DNA of 64,000 nucleotides from Nocardioides marmorisolisilvae (lineage in GTDB: Bacteria > Actinomycetota > Actinomycetes > Propionibacteriales > Nocardioidaceae): assembly GCF_003725775.1 (NCBI RefSeq), contig NZ_RJSG01000006.1, positions 124,001 to 188,000 on the forward strand. The letters run 5' to 3'. Positions 52,628-61,467 of this stretch are shown here, piece by piece. A model generated the notes under the pieces. It was not told the origin of the DNA. It ran no database searches and was given only the letters and a program-made list of their open reading frames with translations. Both the position numbers and the translations under genes were made by a program. The number at the start of each line of letters is the position of its first letter. Position 1 is the stretch's first letter.

Positions 52628-54811
52628 ATGTCTGAATCCGCTGTGAAGTACGAGAAGGACGCCGACGGCATCGTCGTCCTGACGCTGGACGACCCGACCG
52701 CCAGCGCGAACACCATGAACGAGCTGTACGGCCGTTCGATGGACGAGGCCGTCACCCGGCTCGAGGCCGAGAAGGACTCGATCACCGGTGTGGTGATCAC
52801 CTCCGCGAAGAAGACCTTCTTCGCCGGCGGCAACCTGAGCGACCTGATCAAGGTCGGTCCGGACCAGGCCGACGAGATCTTCGAGAAGGGCCAGGCCGTC
52901 AAGGCCCAGCTGCGCCGCATCGAGCTCCTCGGCGTTCCGACCGTCGCCGCGATCAACGGCGCCGCCCTCGGCGGTGGCCTCGAGATCGCGCTGGCGTTCA
53001 ACCACCGGATCGCGGCGGACACCCGCCTCGAGATCGGTCTGCCGGAGGCCACCCTCGGCCTGCTGCCCGGCGGTGGCGGTGTCACCCGCACCGTGCGTCT
53101 GCTCGGCATCCAGTCCGCGCTGCTCGACGTCCTCCTCCAGGGCACCCGGTACCAGCCGGCCGCCGCGCTGGCCAAGGGCCTGATCCACGAGATCGTCCCG
53201 GCCGACCAGCTCGTCGACGCCGCGAAGAAGTGGGTCCTGGACAACAAGGACAACGACGAGGCCAAGAGCCAGCCGTGGGACCGCCCGGGTTACAAGATGC
53301 CCGGTGGCACCCCGTCGAGCCCCTCGCTGGCCGGCATGCTGCCTGCCTTCCCGGCCACCCTGCGCAAGCAGCTCAAGGGCGTCCGGATGCCGGCTCCCGA
53401 GGCGATCATGGCGGCGGCCGTCGAGGGCGCCCAGGTCGACTTCGACAACGCGGCCACCATCGAGTCGCGCTACTTCGCCTCGCTCGTCGTCGGTCAGACC
53501 GCGAAGAACATGATCCAGGCGTTCTTCTTCGACCTGCAGCAGATCAACTCGGGCGCGCTGCGTCCGCAGGGCGTGGAGAAGTTCCAGCCGACCAAGGTGA
53601 TCGTGCTGGGCGCCGGGATGATGGGCGCGGGCATCGCCTACGTCTGCGCCCGGGCCGGCCTGGAGGTCGTGCTCAAGGACGTCTCGCTCGAGGCGGCCGA
53701 GAAGGGCAAGTCCTACACGGCCAAGCTGAACGAGAAGGCCGTGTCCCGCGGCAAGCTCACCCAGGAGAAGTCGGACGAGCTGCTCGGCCGGATCCTGGCG
53801 ACCGACAACCCGGCCGACGCCAAGGGCTGCGACCTGGTCATCGAGGCCGTCTTCGAGGACCCTGCGCTGAAGAACAAGGTCTTCGCCGAGATCGCCGAGC
53901 ACATCAACAGCGACGCGCTGCTGTGCTCGAACACCTCGACGCTGCCGATCACCGAGCTGGCCGCCGGTGTCGACCGTCCGGCCGACTTCATCGGTCTGCA
54001 CTTCTTCTCGCCGGTCGACAAGATGCCGCTGGTGGAGATCATCCGCGGTGCGGAGACCACCGACGAGACGACCGCCAAGGCGATCGACATCGTCCAGCTC
54101 ATCAAGAAGACGCCGATCGTCGTCAGCGACAGCCGCGGCTTCTACACCTCGCGCGTCATCGGCACCCAGATCAACGAGGGCATCTCGATGCTCGCCGAGG
54201 GCGTGCACCCGATGAGCATCGACCGGGCGACCACCATGGCCGGCTACCCGGTCGGCCCGCTGCAGATCAGCGACGAGCTGAACATGGAACTGATGTACAA
54301 GATCCGCAAGGCGTCGATCGAGGCGACCGAGCGCGACGGCGGCACCTGGGTGGCGCACCCGTCGGAGGTCGTCATCGACAAGATGATCGAGCTGGGTCGC
54401 TCCAGCAAGCTCGTCGGCAAGGGCTTCTACGAGTACGACGAGAACGGCAACCGGACCGGCCTGTGGCCCGGGCTGGCCGAGGCGTTCCCGGTCGCTGCCG
54501 AGCAGATCCCGCTCGAGGACATCCAGGACCGCCAGCTGGTCGTCGAGGCCATCGAGACCGTCAAGTGCTTCGACGAGGGTGTGCTGCACTCCGCCGCCGA
54601 GGCCAACATCGGCTCGATCTTCGGCATCGGCTTCCCGGCGGTCAAGGGTGGCGCGATCCAGTACATCAACGGCTTCGAGGGCGAGGCGGGCCGTGGCCCG
54701 GCCGGCTTCGTCGCCCGGGCCCGCGAGCTCGCCGCGAAGTACGGCGAGCGCTTCGAGCCGCCGACCAGCCTGGTCGCGGTCGCGGAGAGCGGCGGCACCT
54801 TCCCCGCCTGA
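52628..54811 (+). CDS. fadB: Enoyl-CoA hydratase / 3-hydroxyacyl-CoA dehydrogenase
   Basis: 727 aa. An N-terminal crotonase domain with [10 protein letters not shown] near 60 and [19 protein letters not shown] near 111-130, and a dehydrogenase domain starting with the NAD motif [13 protein letters not shown] near 327, then [15 protein letters not shown] near 458 with the catalytic His, followed by two C-terminal HCDH domains. It hydrates trans-2-enoyl-CoA and oxidises the product. Paired with fadA. Confidence 0.95.
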   Translation: MSESAVKYEKDADGIVVLTLDDPTASANTMNELYGRSMDEAVTRLEAEKDSITGVVITSAKKTFFAGGNLSDLIKVGPDQADEIFEKGQAVKAQLRRIELLGVPTVAAINGAALGGGLEIALAFNHRIAADTRLEIGLPEATLGLLPGGGGVTRTVRLLGIQSALLDVLLQGTRYQPAAALAKGLIHEIVPADQLVDAAKKWVLDNKDNDEAKSQPWDRPGYKMPGGTPSSPSLAGMLPAFPATLRKQLKGVRMPAPEAIMAAAVEGAQVDFDNAATIESRYFASLVVGQTAKNMIQAFFFDLQQINSGALRPQGVEKFQPTKVIVLGAGMMGAGIAYVCARAGLEVVLKDVSLEAAEKGKSYTAKLNEKAVSRGKLTQEKSDELLGRILATDNPADAKGCDLVIEAVFEDPALKNKVFAEIAEHINSDALLCSNTSTLPITELAAGVDRPADFIGLHFFSPVDKMPLVEIIRGAETTDETTAKAIDIVQLIKKTPIVVSDSRGFYTSRVIGTQINEGISMLAEGVHPMSIDRATTMAGYPVGPLQISDELNMELMYKIRKASIEATERDGGTWVAHPSEVVIDKMIELGRSSKLVGKGFYEYDENGNRTGLWPGLAEAFPVAAEQIPLEDIQDRQLVVEAIETVKCFDEGVLHSAAEANIGSIFGIGFPAVKGGAIQYINGFEGEAGRGPAGFVARARELAAKYGERFEPPTSLVAVAESGGTFPA

Positions 54812-54823
54812 TCGACACCTGAG

Positions 54824-54858
54824 CCGAAGCCCCCGACTGGTCTGGTCGGGGGCTTCGG
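54824..54858 (+). terminator. Strong hairpin terminator after fadB
   Basis: CCGAAGCCCCCGAC and GTCGGGGGCTTCGG are perfect 14-bp arms around a 7-nt loop, followed by TCATTTCGGG with only a short T run. Confidence 0.85.
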
Positions 54859-54910
54859 TCATTTCGGGCATTCTTCGCCGCGGTCAGGACGAGTCTTGGA
54901 GAATGCCTGG

Positions 54911-55636
54911 GTGAGCAGCTCAGGGGGGAACGAGATCGAGCGCATCCACATCCGCGGGCTGTGGGTGCGCTTCGGCTCGGTGGAGGCCGTGCGCGGGATC
55001 GACATCTCGGCGTACGCCGGACGCGCGACCGCCCTCCTCGGGCGCAACGGGGCCGGCAAGTCGACCACGATGCGGGTGCTCGCCGGCGTGATCCCGCCGA
55101 CCGAGGGGGAGGTGGTCGTCGACGGTGTCGACGTCCGCCACGACCCGCTGACCGTGAAGCGCTCCACCGGCTTCTGCCCGGACGTCGGCGGGCTGGTCCC
55201 GCGGGCGACGCCGTGGGAGCACCTCCAGCTGGCCGCCCGGTTGCGCCGGATGCAGGGCTGGGAGCTGCGCGCCCAGGACCTGCTCGAACGCTTCGACCTC
55301 GGCGCCGCGGCGCACCGGGTCACCGGCGGGTTCAGCCACGGCATGGGTCGTCGGCTCTCGGTGGTGCTGGCTGCCTTCCACGAGCCGTCGGTGCTGCTGC
55401 TCGACGAGCCGTTCGATGGCGTCGACCCGCTCGGGGTCGAGGCCACCCAGCGGGTGATCTCGGACGCGAAGGACCGCGGTGCCGCCGTGCTCGTCTCCAC
55501 CCACCTGCGCGACCTGGCGATGGAGGCCTGCGAGGACGCCCTGGTCCTGCGCGGCGGCTCGGCGGTCGCGGCACTCGGGTCCGAGGACCTGGTCGGGGAG
55601 GACGGCGCTCGTGCCTACCGAGCACTCCTGGACTGA
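54911..55636 (+). CDS. ABC transporter ATP-binding protein
   Basis: 241 aa from a GTG with GGAG 9 nt upstream. Walker A GRNGAGKST (Lys50), GGFSHGMGRRLSVVLAAF in place of the canonical LSGGQ signature near 138, Walker B VLLLDEPFDGVDP and switch His in LVSTHLRDLAM. The altered signature is typical of ABC-2 exporters of the CcmA-like group. Its end overlaps the permease start by 26 nt. Confidence 0.88.
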   Translation: MSSSGGNEIERIHIRGLWVRFGSVEAVRGIDISAYAGRATALLGRNGAGKSTTMRVLAGVIPPTEGEVVVDGVDVRHDPLTVKRSTGFCPDVGGLVPRATPWEHLQLAARLRRMQGWELRAQDLLERFDLGAAAHRVTGGFSHGMGRRLSVVLAAFHEPSVLLLDEPFDGVDPLGVEATQRVISDAKDRGAAVLVSTHLRDLAMEACEDALVLRGGSAVAALGSEDLVGEDGARAYRALLD

Positions 55637-57143
55637 GCTCCGCCGCGGCGCCGAGGACCTGCGCGCCCTGCTGGCGTTCCGTCGCAGCGGCCTGACCCCG
55701 GTCTCGCGCAAGCGGCTGCGGATCGGCGGCGGCCTCGTCATCACGCTCACCGTCGCGGCGATTGCGCTGCCGGCGTACCTGAAGGAGCCGCTGGGGCGCA
55801 ACGTCGGCGACCTGGTCGCGATCATGCCGACCTTCTACCTCGGCTTCCTCGTGCTCTCCGTGCTCGCGGCGGTCAGCTCCGGCGGTGGGCGCGAGCTCGT
55901 CCCGCGCGACCAGGCCGTCGCCTACCCGGTCTCGACGGTCACCGAGCACCTCGGCGCCCTGCTGCTCGCCCCGCTCAACGTCGCCTGGCTGATCCAGGCC
56001 TGGGCGCTGCTCGGCAGCACGACCTACATCTTCGGACCGCACTACCTCCCCGCCCAGGTGACGCCGGTCCTGCTCTGGATCGTGCTCTCCACCGCGGTGG
56101 GTCAGGTCGTCGGGTGGGCCTTCGAGGGCATCCGTCGCGGCCCGCACGGGACCTGGGTCGCGCGGGGCATCACGACCGCTTTCGGGGCCGGCGTCCTCGC
56201 CCTGGTCCTGACCCACACGCTGACCAACGTGCTCGACCACAGCCCGACGGTGCGCATCTACCTGGCTGCCAGCTACGGCGGTGGTGCCGACTGGGGACGG
56301 TGGAGTGCGTACGTCGCGGTTCTACTGGCGATGATCGCCGCCGCCGTGCTGATCGGGCTGCTGCCGGCGCGGTGGGCCCTGCAGCGCCCGCAGCGGGAGG
56401 AGCTGCGACTGGAGTCCGGCCACCACGAACCTCCGCCGAACCCGCGCTCGGACCTGGTCGCGATGGTCCGGCTGGACCGGGCCTCGGTCTGGCGCTCGGT
56501 TCCGCTGCGCCGCGGCCTGCTCGTGCTCGGGATGATGCCCGGGGTGGTGGCCCTGGGCGGTGCGCTGACCTGGGACCTCGTCACGATCCTGCCGGGCTTG
56601 GTGGCTTCTGGCGGCGCGCTGCTGTTCGGGGTCAACGCCTGGTGCCTGGACGGTCGCGGCGCGCTCTGGCGCGACAGCCTGCCGACCTCGCCACGGATCT
56701 CCTACCTGGCCAAGGTGGTCGTGCTCTTCGAGGTGCTGCTCGTGACGGGCCTGATCACGATCGCACTGGCGGCGTTCCGCGCGGGTCGCCCGACGGCGGC
56801 CGAGCTGGTCTCGGTGCTCGCGGCCCTGGTGGTGGTGGCCGCCCAGGTGGTGGCGACCTCGATGCGCTGGTCGGTGACCCGGCCCTACGCCTCGGACATG
56901 CGCAGCGCCCGGGCGACGCCCGCACCGCCGGTGGTGATGGCCGGCTACTCGGCCCGTCTGGCCGTGAAGACCACGGTCGTCGGGCTGGTGTTCTCGGCGA
57001 CCGCGATCGCGAGCACCTGGCTGGTGCCGTTCCTGGTCGCGGTGCCGATGCTGCTCTGGTCGGCGTACCGCCTGGCGCGCACCGAGTCGGCCTGGGCCGA
57101 ACCTCTGGTGCGCGCCAGGGTGGTCGCCGTGGTCGCGAGCTAG
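55611..57143 (+). CDS. ABC transporter permease (large, uncharacterised)
   Basis: 510 aa from a GTG inside the ATPase gene. About ten to twelve hydrophobic segments; the first reads IGGGLVITLTVAAIALPAYL. AFEGIRRGPHGTWVARGITT in the middle may be a coupling region. No substrate-specific motif. It forms a two-gene exporter with the ATPase. Confidence 0.8.
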   Translation: MPTEHSWTELRRGAEDLRALLAFRRSGLTPVSRKRLRIGGGLVITLTVAAIALPAYLKEPLGRNVGDLVAIMPTFYLGFLVLSVLAAVSSGGGRELVPRDQAVAYPVSTVTEHLGALLLAPLNVAWLIQAWALLGSTTYIFGPHYLPAQVTPVLLWIVLSTAVGQVVGWAFEGIRRGPHGTWVARGITTAFGAGVLALVLTHTLTNVLDHSPTVRIYLAASYGGGADWGRWSAYVAVLLAMIAAAVLIGLLPARWALQRPQREELRLESGHHEPPPNPRSDLVAMVRLDRASVWRSVPLRRGLLVLGMMPGVVALGGALTWDLVTILPGLVASGGALLFGVNAWCLDGRGALWRDSLPTSPRISYLAKVVVLFEVLLVTGLITIALAAFRAGRPTAAELVSVLAALVVVAAQVVATSMRWSVTRPYASDMRSARATPAPPVVMAGYSARLAVKTTVVGLVFSATAIASTWLVPFLVAVPMLLWSAYRLARTESAWAEPLVRARVVAVVAS

Positions 57144-57155
57144 CGCCCCGGGGCG
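57144..57155. other. 12-bp GC palindrome between convergent stops
   Basis: CGCCCCGGGGCG sits exactly between the two convergent stop codons. It may serve as a minimal terminator, but with no loop or T run this is weak. Confidence 0.35.
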
Positions 57156-57156
57156 A

Positions 57157-57921
57157 CTACTTCTTCGAGGACTTCGCGCAGGCCGAGGCCTTCTTGTCGC
57201 TGGCCGCGTTCAGCGCGGTCGCGTCGGAGGACTGGGTCTGGTTGGCCACGATCAGCTTCTTGATGTCGGAGATCGGCATCGTCCGCTTGAAGCACGCCTC
57301 GAGCTTGGCGGCGTCGATCGTCTTGTCGCTCTTGGCGACCTGCTGGGCCTGGACCTTCTGGTAGTCGACGCAGCCGAGGAACGCGTCCGCGTAGTTGCCG
57401 GAGGTCTTCGCGTCGAGGTCGGCGCCCGCGGTGTTGAACTCACCGGTGTCGGTGATCACCTGGGAGGAGAGCAGCCGCTGCACCCCGGCAGTCTTGACGA
57501 ACTTGCTCGCGAAGCACGTGACGTCGCTGTCGTCCAGCACGCCGGTGGTCGACTTCTCGAACGCCGTGGTGACGGTCTTGTCGTAGGCCTTGAGGGCGTC
57601 CTTCTCGTTGATGCAGTCGAGCAGCGCCTTCGAGAACGCGTTCGACGTCTTCTTGTCGACGTTCGCGCCGTTGGTGTTGTAGCTGTCGTCAGCGGCGACC
57701 GCCTTGGCGGACTTCAGCTTCTTCTCGCCCACGTCCCCGACGAACTTGTCCGCGACGCAGGTCGCGTCCTTCTTGGACAACAGCGCGTCGTCCGGCTTGG
57801 AGATCGCCGTGGCGATCGTCTTGGAGATCTTCTGCTCCGTCTTGGTGAGCTTCACGCCGCCGCAGGCGGTCGCGAGGAGCAGGACAAGGACACCGAGGGC
57901 AGCCGGAAGGGCCTTCTTCAT
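57157..57921 (-). CDS. Lipoprotein with internally duplicated domain
   Basis: 254 aa. Lipobox LLATAC near residue 20. Two tandem repeats of about 65-70 residues: CVADKFVGDVGEKKLKSAK ... ALLDCI and CFASKFVKTAGVQRLLSSQ ... AFLGCV, each with a Cys pair, and a third partial copy (CFKRTMPISDIKKLIV) near the end. Lys-rich and Ala-rich; no known family. GGAGAAACC precedes the ATG. Confidence 0.72.
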   Translation of the reverse strand: MKKALPAALGVLVLLLATACGGVKLTKTEQKISKTIATAISKPDDALLSKKDATCVADKFVGDVGEKKLKSAKAVAADDSYNTNGANVDKKTSNAFSKALLDCINEKDALKAYDKTVTTAFEKSTTGVLDDSDVTCFASKFVKTAGVQRLLSSQVITDTGEFNTAGADLDAKTSGNYADAFLGCVDYQKVQAQQVAKSDKTIDAAKLEACFKRTMPISDIKKLIVANQTQSSDATALNAASDKKASACAKSSKK

Positions 57922-58135
57922 GGTTTCTCCGAATGTCGAACGAGGCGCAGAGCGCGCGCGGAATCGGGTCCACCCTGCCCTATCGACCTGTGAAGGAGCC
58001 AAACGCGTCTCAGCCCGAGGTCGGGACCCTCGGATACGTAACCTCGCGTCAGGTTTCTCGTTGAGCCGAGTGATCGTGCCAAAGGATCCGGGGGGAGCCT
58101 TTGGGATTCATGGCGTCGTTCTGGGAGACCGAAGC

Positions 58136-58399
58136 ATGAAAAAGTACGGGTATGTCTTGCTTGTGGCTATTGTCGCGCTGCTCGTGAGCGTGGGCTTGGC
58201 GACCTCCGCCGATGCGAAGGCTGATGCGAAGTCCCGGTCGACCACGACCCAGCAGGTCGGCGCGAGCCAGCCGACCCCTGCCGGCCCGGACCGAATCGTG
58301 CTGCTCAGCGGCCTGGTGCTGCTGCTCGCGGGTGCCACCGCCGTGACCGTCGCGCGACGCAACGCGGAGGAAGTCGAGCTTCCTGGTCAGACCGCCTAG
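58136..58399 (+). CDS. Small membrane protein with signal peptide and C-terminal helix
   Basis: 87 aa. Signal sequence (YGYVLLVAIVALLVSVGLATSADA), a Ser/Thr-rich spacer and a second helix (IVLLSGLVLLLAGATAVTVARR), ending in an acidic tail. GGGAG lies 10 nt before the ATG. It ends 9 nt before the DUF4012 gene and may be functionally linked with it. Confidence 0.65.
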   Translation: MKKYGYVLLVAIVALLVSVGLATSADAKADAKSRSTTTQQVGASQPTPAGPDRIVLLSGLVLLLAGATAVTVARRNAEEVELPGQTA

Positions 58400-58402
58400 T
58401 CT
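58397..58402 (+). promoter_or_regulatory. -10 element TAGTCT for the DUF4012 gene
   Basis: TAGTCT overlaps the stop of the small membrane protein; 6 nt to the GTG. Confidence 0.45.
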
Positions 58403-58408
58403 TCCCCC

Positions 58409-60175
58409 GTGGTGATCTCGCCTGGGTTCAAGCTGTCGCGCCGTCACGTGGTTGTGGGGCTGAGCCTGATCGGGTTCTTCATCGTCGGGATCTTCGCCTG
58501 GCAGGCCTGGACGGCATCGCGAGCGCTCCTCGACGCCCGCACCCACGCCGAGACCGTGCAGAAGCGGATCAAGGCGGGCGACTTCGACGGAGCCAACCGA
58601 GCGCTGGCCGAGCTGCGCTCGAACACCAGCAAGGCGCACGACTCGACCGACGGCCTGCTCTGGGACCTCGGCAAGCACATCCCGTACTTCGGTCGGAACG
58701 TGGGCGCGGTGCAGACCGTCTCCGAGGTGCTGGACACCGCCACCCAGGTGAACGCGCCGATCGCGCTCGAGCTCAGCCGGGCTGTCGACGCCGGGGTGTT
58801 CCGACCGGACAAGGGCCAGCTCAACCTGACCGAGATCCAGAAGCTGACGCCGAAGGTGAATCGCGCCGCCGCCTCGATCGAGAAGGCCAGCCGCGACCTC
58901 GACGGGATCCGCAGCGGCAAGCTGGTCTTCCCGTTCAACGACCTCGTCGGTGACCTCAAGGACGAGGTCGAACGCGCCCGGTCCGCCTCGACCGCGACCG
59001 CCACGGCCTTCGACCTGATGCCGCAGATGCTCGGCGCCGACCAGCCGCGCGACTACCTGCTCATCATCCAGAACCCCGCCGAGCTGCGCGCCACCGGAGG
59101 TCTGCCCGGATCGCTGGCGGTCCTGCACGCGGACAAGGGCCGGATCACCATGGGGTGGCAGGGCTCCGCCGGGGACGTGAACCCGTTCAGCGGGCCCGTG
59201 GTGACGCTTCCCAAGGACACCCTCCAGCAGTACGGGCCGACGATGGCCACCGACTTCCGCGACATCAACTTCACCCCGGACTTCCCCCAGGCCGCCCAGA
59301 TCGCCAAGGCGATGCTGGCCCAGAAGCTGAAGATCCACGTCGACGGCGTGGTCTCGGTCGACCCGCTCGCCCTGGCCGGTCTGATGCAGGGCACCGGGCC
59401 GATCAACGCCGGCCACGGCGTGGTGCTGACCGCGAGCAACGTGGTGCCGGTGCTGCTGAACCAGACCTACCAGTCGATCCAGGACGCCGCCGCTCAGGAC
59501 ACCTTCTTCGAGAACGTCGCCCGGAAGATCTTCGACGCGGTCACCACCGGCCAGGGCAACCAGCAGCTCGCCATCACCGGGCTCGCCAACGCGACCAACC
59601 AGCACCGGGTGCAGCTGTGGTCGGACCGCGATGACGAGGAGTCCCGCCTGGCCGGGACCGCGGTCGGCGGTGCTCTCGGCGGGAAGTCGGGGAGGACGCC
59701 CCAGGTCGGGATGTACATCAACGACTCGACCGCCGGGAAGATGGACTACTACCTGCAGTACCGCAGCTCGGTCTCCGCGGTCGACTGCCGCCGGCACGGT
59801 GCCCAGGACCTGCGGGCCTCGGTCTCCTTCGTCTCCACGATGCCGAAGGACTACCAGCGGCTCTCCGAGTTCATCACCGGGACCGGTGCCTACGCGCCCA
59901 AGGGGACGATCGCGTTCAACCTGCGCTTCTACGCCCCGTACGGCGGGGAGATCGTCGGCCTGACCGTGAACGGCAAGCCGAACTCGGCGACCGCGGACCT
60001 GCACCACGGCCGCCAGGTGGCGTTCCTCCCGGTCGCGCTCAAGCCCCAGGAGCAGGTCATCGTGACCGCCGACATCCGCACCGCCCCCGGCCAGGACGGC
60101 GACGGCGTCTTCAGCTTCACCCCCGGGATGATCCCGGCGCCGAACGGGGTCACGTTCACCTCGGCCTGTGACTGA
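58409..60175 (+). CDS. DUF4012 domain protein
   Basis: 588 aa. One N-terminal anchor (HVVVGLSLIGFFIVGIFAWQAW), a coiled-coil region (about 35-170), and the DUF4012 domain with LLIIQNPAELRATGGLPGSLAVL near 210-235 and DFRDINFTPDFPQAAQIAKAM near 280. These proteins occur beside exopolysaccharide genes and are predicted to be extracellular with a LytR-like role, but no function is proven. Two adjacent GTG codons can start it. Confidence 0.85.
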   Translation: MVISPGFKLSRRHVVVGLSLIGFFIVGIFAWQAWTASRALLDARTHAETVQKRIKAGDFDGANRALAELRSNTSKAHDSTDGLLWDLGKHIPYFGRNVGAVQTVSEVLDTATQVNAPIALELSRAVDAGVFRPDKGQLNLTEIQKLTPKVNRAAASIEKASRDLDGIRSGKLVFPFNDLVGDLKDEVERARSASTATATAFDLMPQMLGADQPRDYLLIIQNPAELRATGGLPGSLAVLHADKGRITMGWQGSAGDVNPFSGPVVTLPKDTLQQYGPTMATDFRDINFTPDFPQAAQIAKAMLAQKLKIHVDGVVSVDPLALAGLMQGTGPINAGHGVVLTASNVVPVLLNQTYQSIQDAAAQDTFFENVARKIFDAVTTGQGNQQLAITGLANATNQHRVQLWSDRDDEESRLAGTAVGGALGGKSGRTPQVGMYINDSTAGKMDYYLQYRSSVSAVDCRRHGAQDLRASVSFVSTMPKDYQRLSEFITGTGAYAPKGTIAFNLRFYAPYGGEIVGLTVNGKPNSATADLHHGRQVAFLPVALKPQEQVIVTADIRTAPGQDGDGVFSFTPGMIPAPNGVTFTSACD

Positions 60176-60197
60176 CCTCGCTGTTCCGACGGAACCG

Positions 60198-60214
60198 TGA
60201 CAGCGCTACTGTCA
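60198..60214. promoter_or_regulatory. TGACAG-N5-CTGTCA operator, site C (ACAD operon)
   Basis: TGACAGCGCTACTGTCA: perfect 6-bp arms around CGCTA. It contains the -10 TACTGT and ends 5 bp before the ATG. Confidence 0.78.
60207..60212 (+). promoter_or_regulatory. -10 element TACTGT for the ACAD operon
   Basis: TACTGT inside site C, 7 nt before the ATG; leaderless transcript predicted. Confidence 0.55.
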
Positions 60215-60219
60215 TCGTC

Positions 60220-61467
60220 ATGGATTTCTCTCCCTCGCCGCGCGCTGCCGAGCTGACCGCGCTGGTCTCCGCATTCGTCCGTGACGAGATCGAGCCGCGG
60301 ATGGCCGAGTACCACCACGACGTCTCCGCCGCGCGGGAGTCGGGCACCTGGGCGGAGTCGCCGATCATGGCCGAGCTCCGCACCAAGGCGCGGGCCCAGG
60401 GGCTCTGGAACCTCTTCCTGCCGGTCGGCCACGACCAGCCGTACGCCGAGCAGTTCGGCACCCACGGCGGGGCCGGCCTGAGCAACACCGACTACGCGCC
60501 GCTGGCCGAGCTGATGGGGCGGGCGACCTTCCTGGCGCCGTACGTCTTCAACTGCAACGCACCCGACACCGGCAACATGGAGGTGCTGCTCAAGTACGGC
60601 ACCGACGAGCAGAAGAAGCAGTGGCTCGAGCCGTTGCTCGACGGGCAGATCCGCTCGGCGTTCGGGATGACCGAGCCGGGCGTCGCGTCCTCCGACGCCA
60701 CCAACATGGCGGCCACCGCGGTCGTCGACGGCGACGAGGTCGTGGTCAACGGTCGCAAGTGGTTCTCGACCGGCGTCGGACACCCGGACTGCAAGATCAT
60801 GATCTTCATGGGGCTCTCGGATCCCGACGCCGACCGCCACCACCGGCACACCATGGTGCTGGTGCCGCTGGACAGCCCGGGCGTGAAGATCGAGCGGATG
60901 CTCTCGACGATGAACGTGTACGACGAGCCTGTCGGCCACGGCGAGGTCTCGTTCGACAACGTCCGGGTGCCGAAGGACAACATCCTGCTCGGCGAGGGAC
61001 GCGCGTTCGAGATCGCCCAGGGCCGTCTCGGTCCGGGCCGCATCCACCACTGCATGCGCCTGATCGGCCAGGCCGAGGTCGCCCTCGAGCTCGCCATCAA
61101 GCGTGGCACCTCGCGGACCGCGTTCGGCAAGCCGCTGGTCAAGCTCGGCGGCAACCAGGAGCGCATCGCGGACGCCCGGATCGCCATCGACCAGGCCCGG
61201 CTGCTGGTCCTGAACGCGGCCTGGAAGCTCGACGTCGGCGGCCCGCTGAACGCGCTGTCCGAGGTCAGCCAGATCAAGGTGATCGTGCCGAACGTCGCTC
61301 AGCAGGTCATCGACATGTCCATCCAGGTGCACGGGGGTGGCGGACTCGCCCAGGACTCGATGCTCTCGGCGATGTGGACCAACGCGCGCGCCCTGCGGCT
61401 GGCCGACGGACCTGACGAGGTGCACCGCGGCGTGGTCGCCCGGCTGGAGATCGGCAAGCACCTCTGA
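60220..61467 (+). CDS. Acyl-CoA dehydrogenase of the ACAD10/11 type
   Basis: 415 aa. ACAD fold with AFGMTEPGVASSDATNM near 147 and GRKWFSTGVGHPDC. The phrase QGRLGPGRIHHCMRLIGQAE near 267-286 and ALRLADGPDEVH near 393 match the C-terminal half of human ACAD10/ACAD11. Asp396 stands where ordinary ACADs have catalytic Glu (YEGT). In ACAD11 this module acts after a kinase module phosphorylates 4-hydroxyacyl-CoA. The kinase-like protein is encoded two genes downstream. Confidence 0.9.
   Translation: MDFSPSPRAAELTALVSAFVRDEIEPRMAEYHHDVSAARESGTWAESPIMAELRTKARAQGLWNLFLPVGHDQPYAEQFGTHGGAGLSNTDYAPLAELMGRATFLAPYVFNCNAPDTGNMEVLLKYGTDEQKKQWLEPLLDGQIRSAFGMTEPGVASSDATNMAATAVVDGDEVVVNGRKWFSTGVGHPDCKIMIFMGLSDPDADRHHRHTMVLVPLDSPGVKIERMLSTMNVYDEPVGHGEVSFDNVRVPKDNILLGEGRAFEIAQGRLGPGRIHHCMRLIGQAEVALELAIKRGTSRTAFGKPLVKLGGNQERIADARIAIDQARLLVLNAAWKLDVGGPLNALSEVSQIKVIVPNVAQQVIDMSIQVHGGGGLAQDSMLSAMWTNARALRLADGPDEVHRGVVARLEIGKHL

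Noticed and set aside
58136-58399. Sortase substrate at the small membrane protein (LPGQTA tail)
   Set aside because: The LP motif comes after, not before, the C-terminal helix, so it is not a sorting signal.
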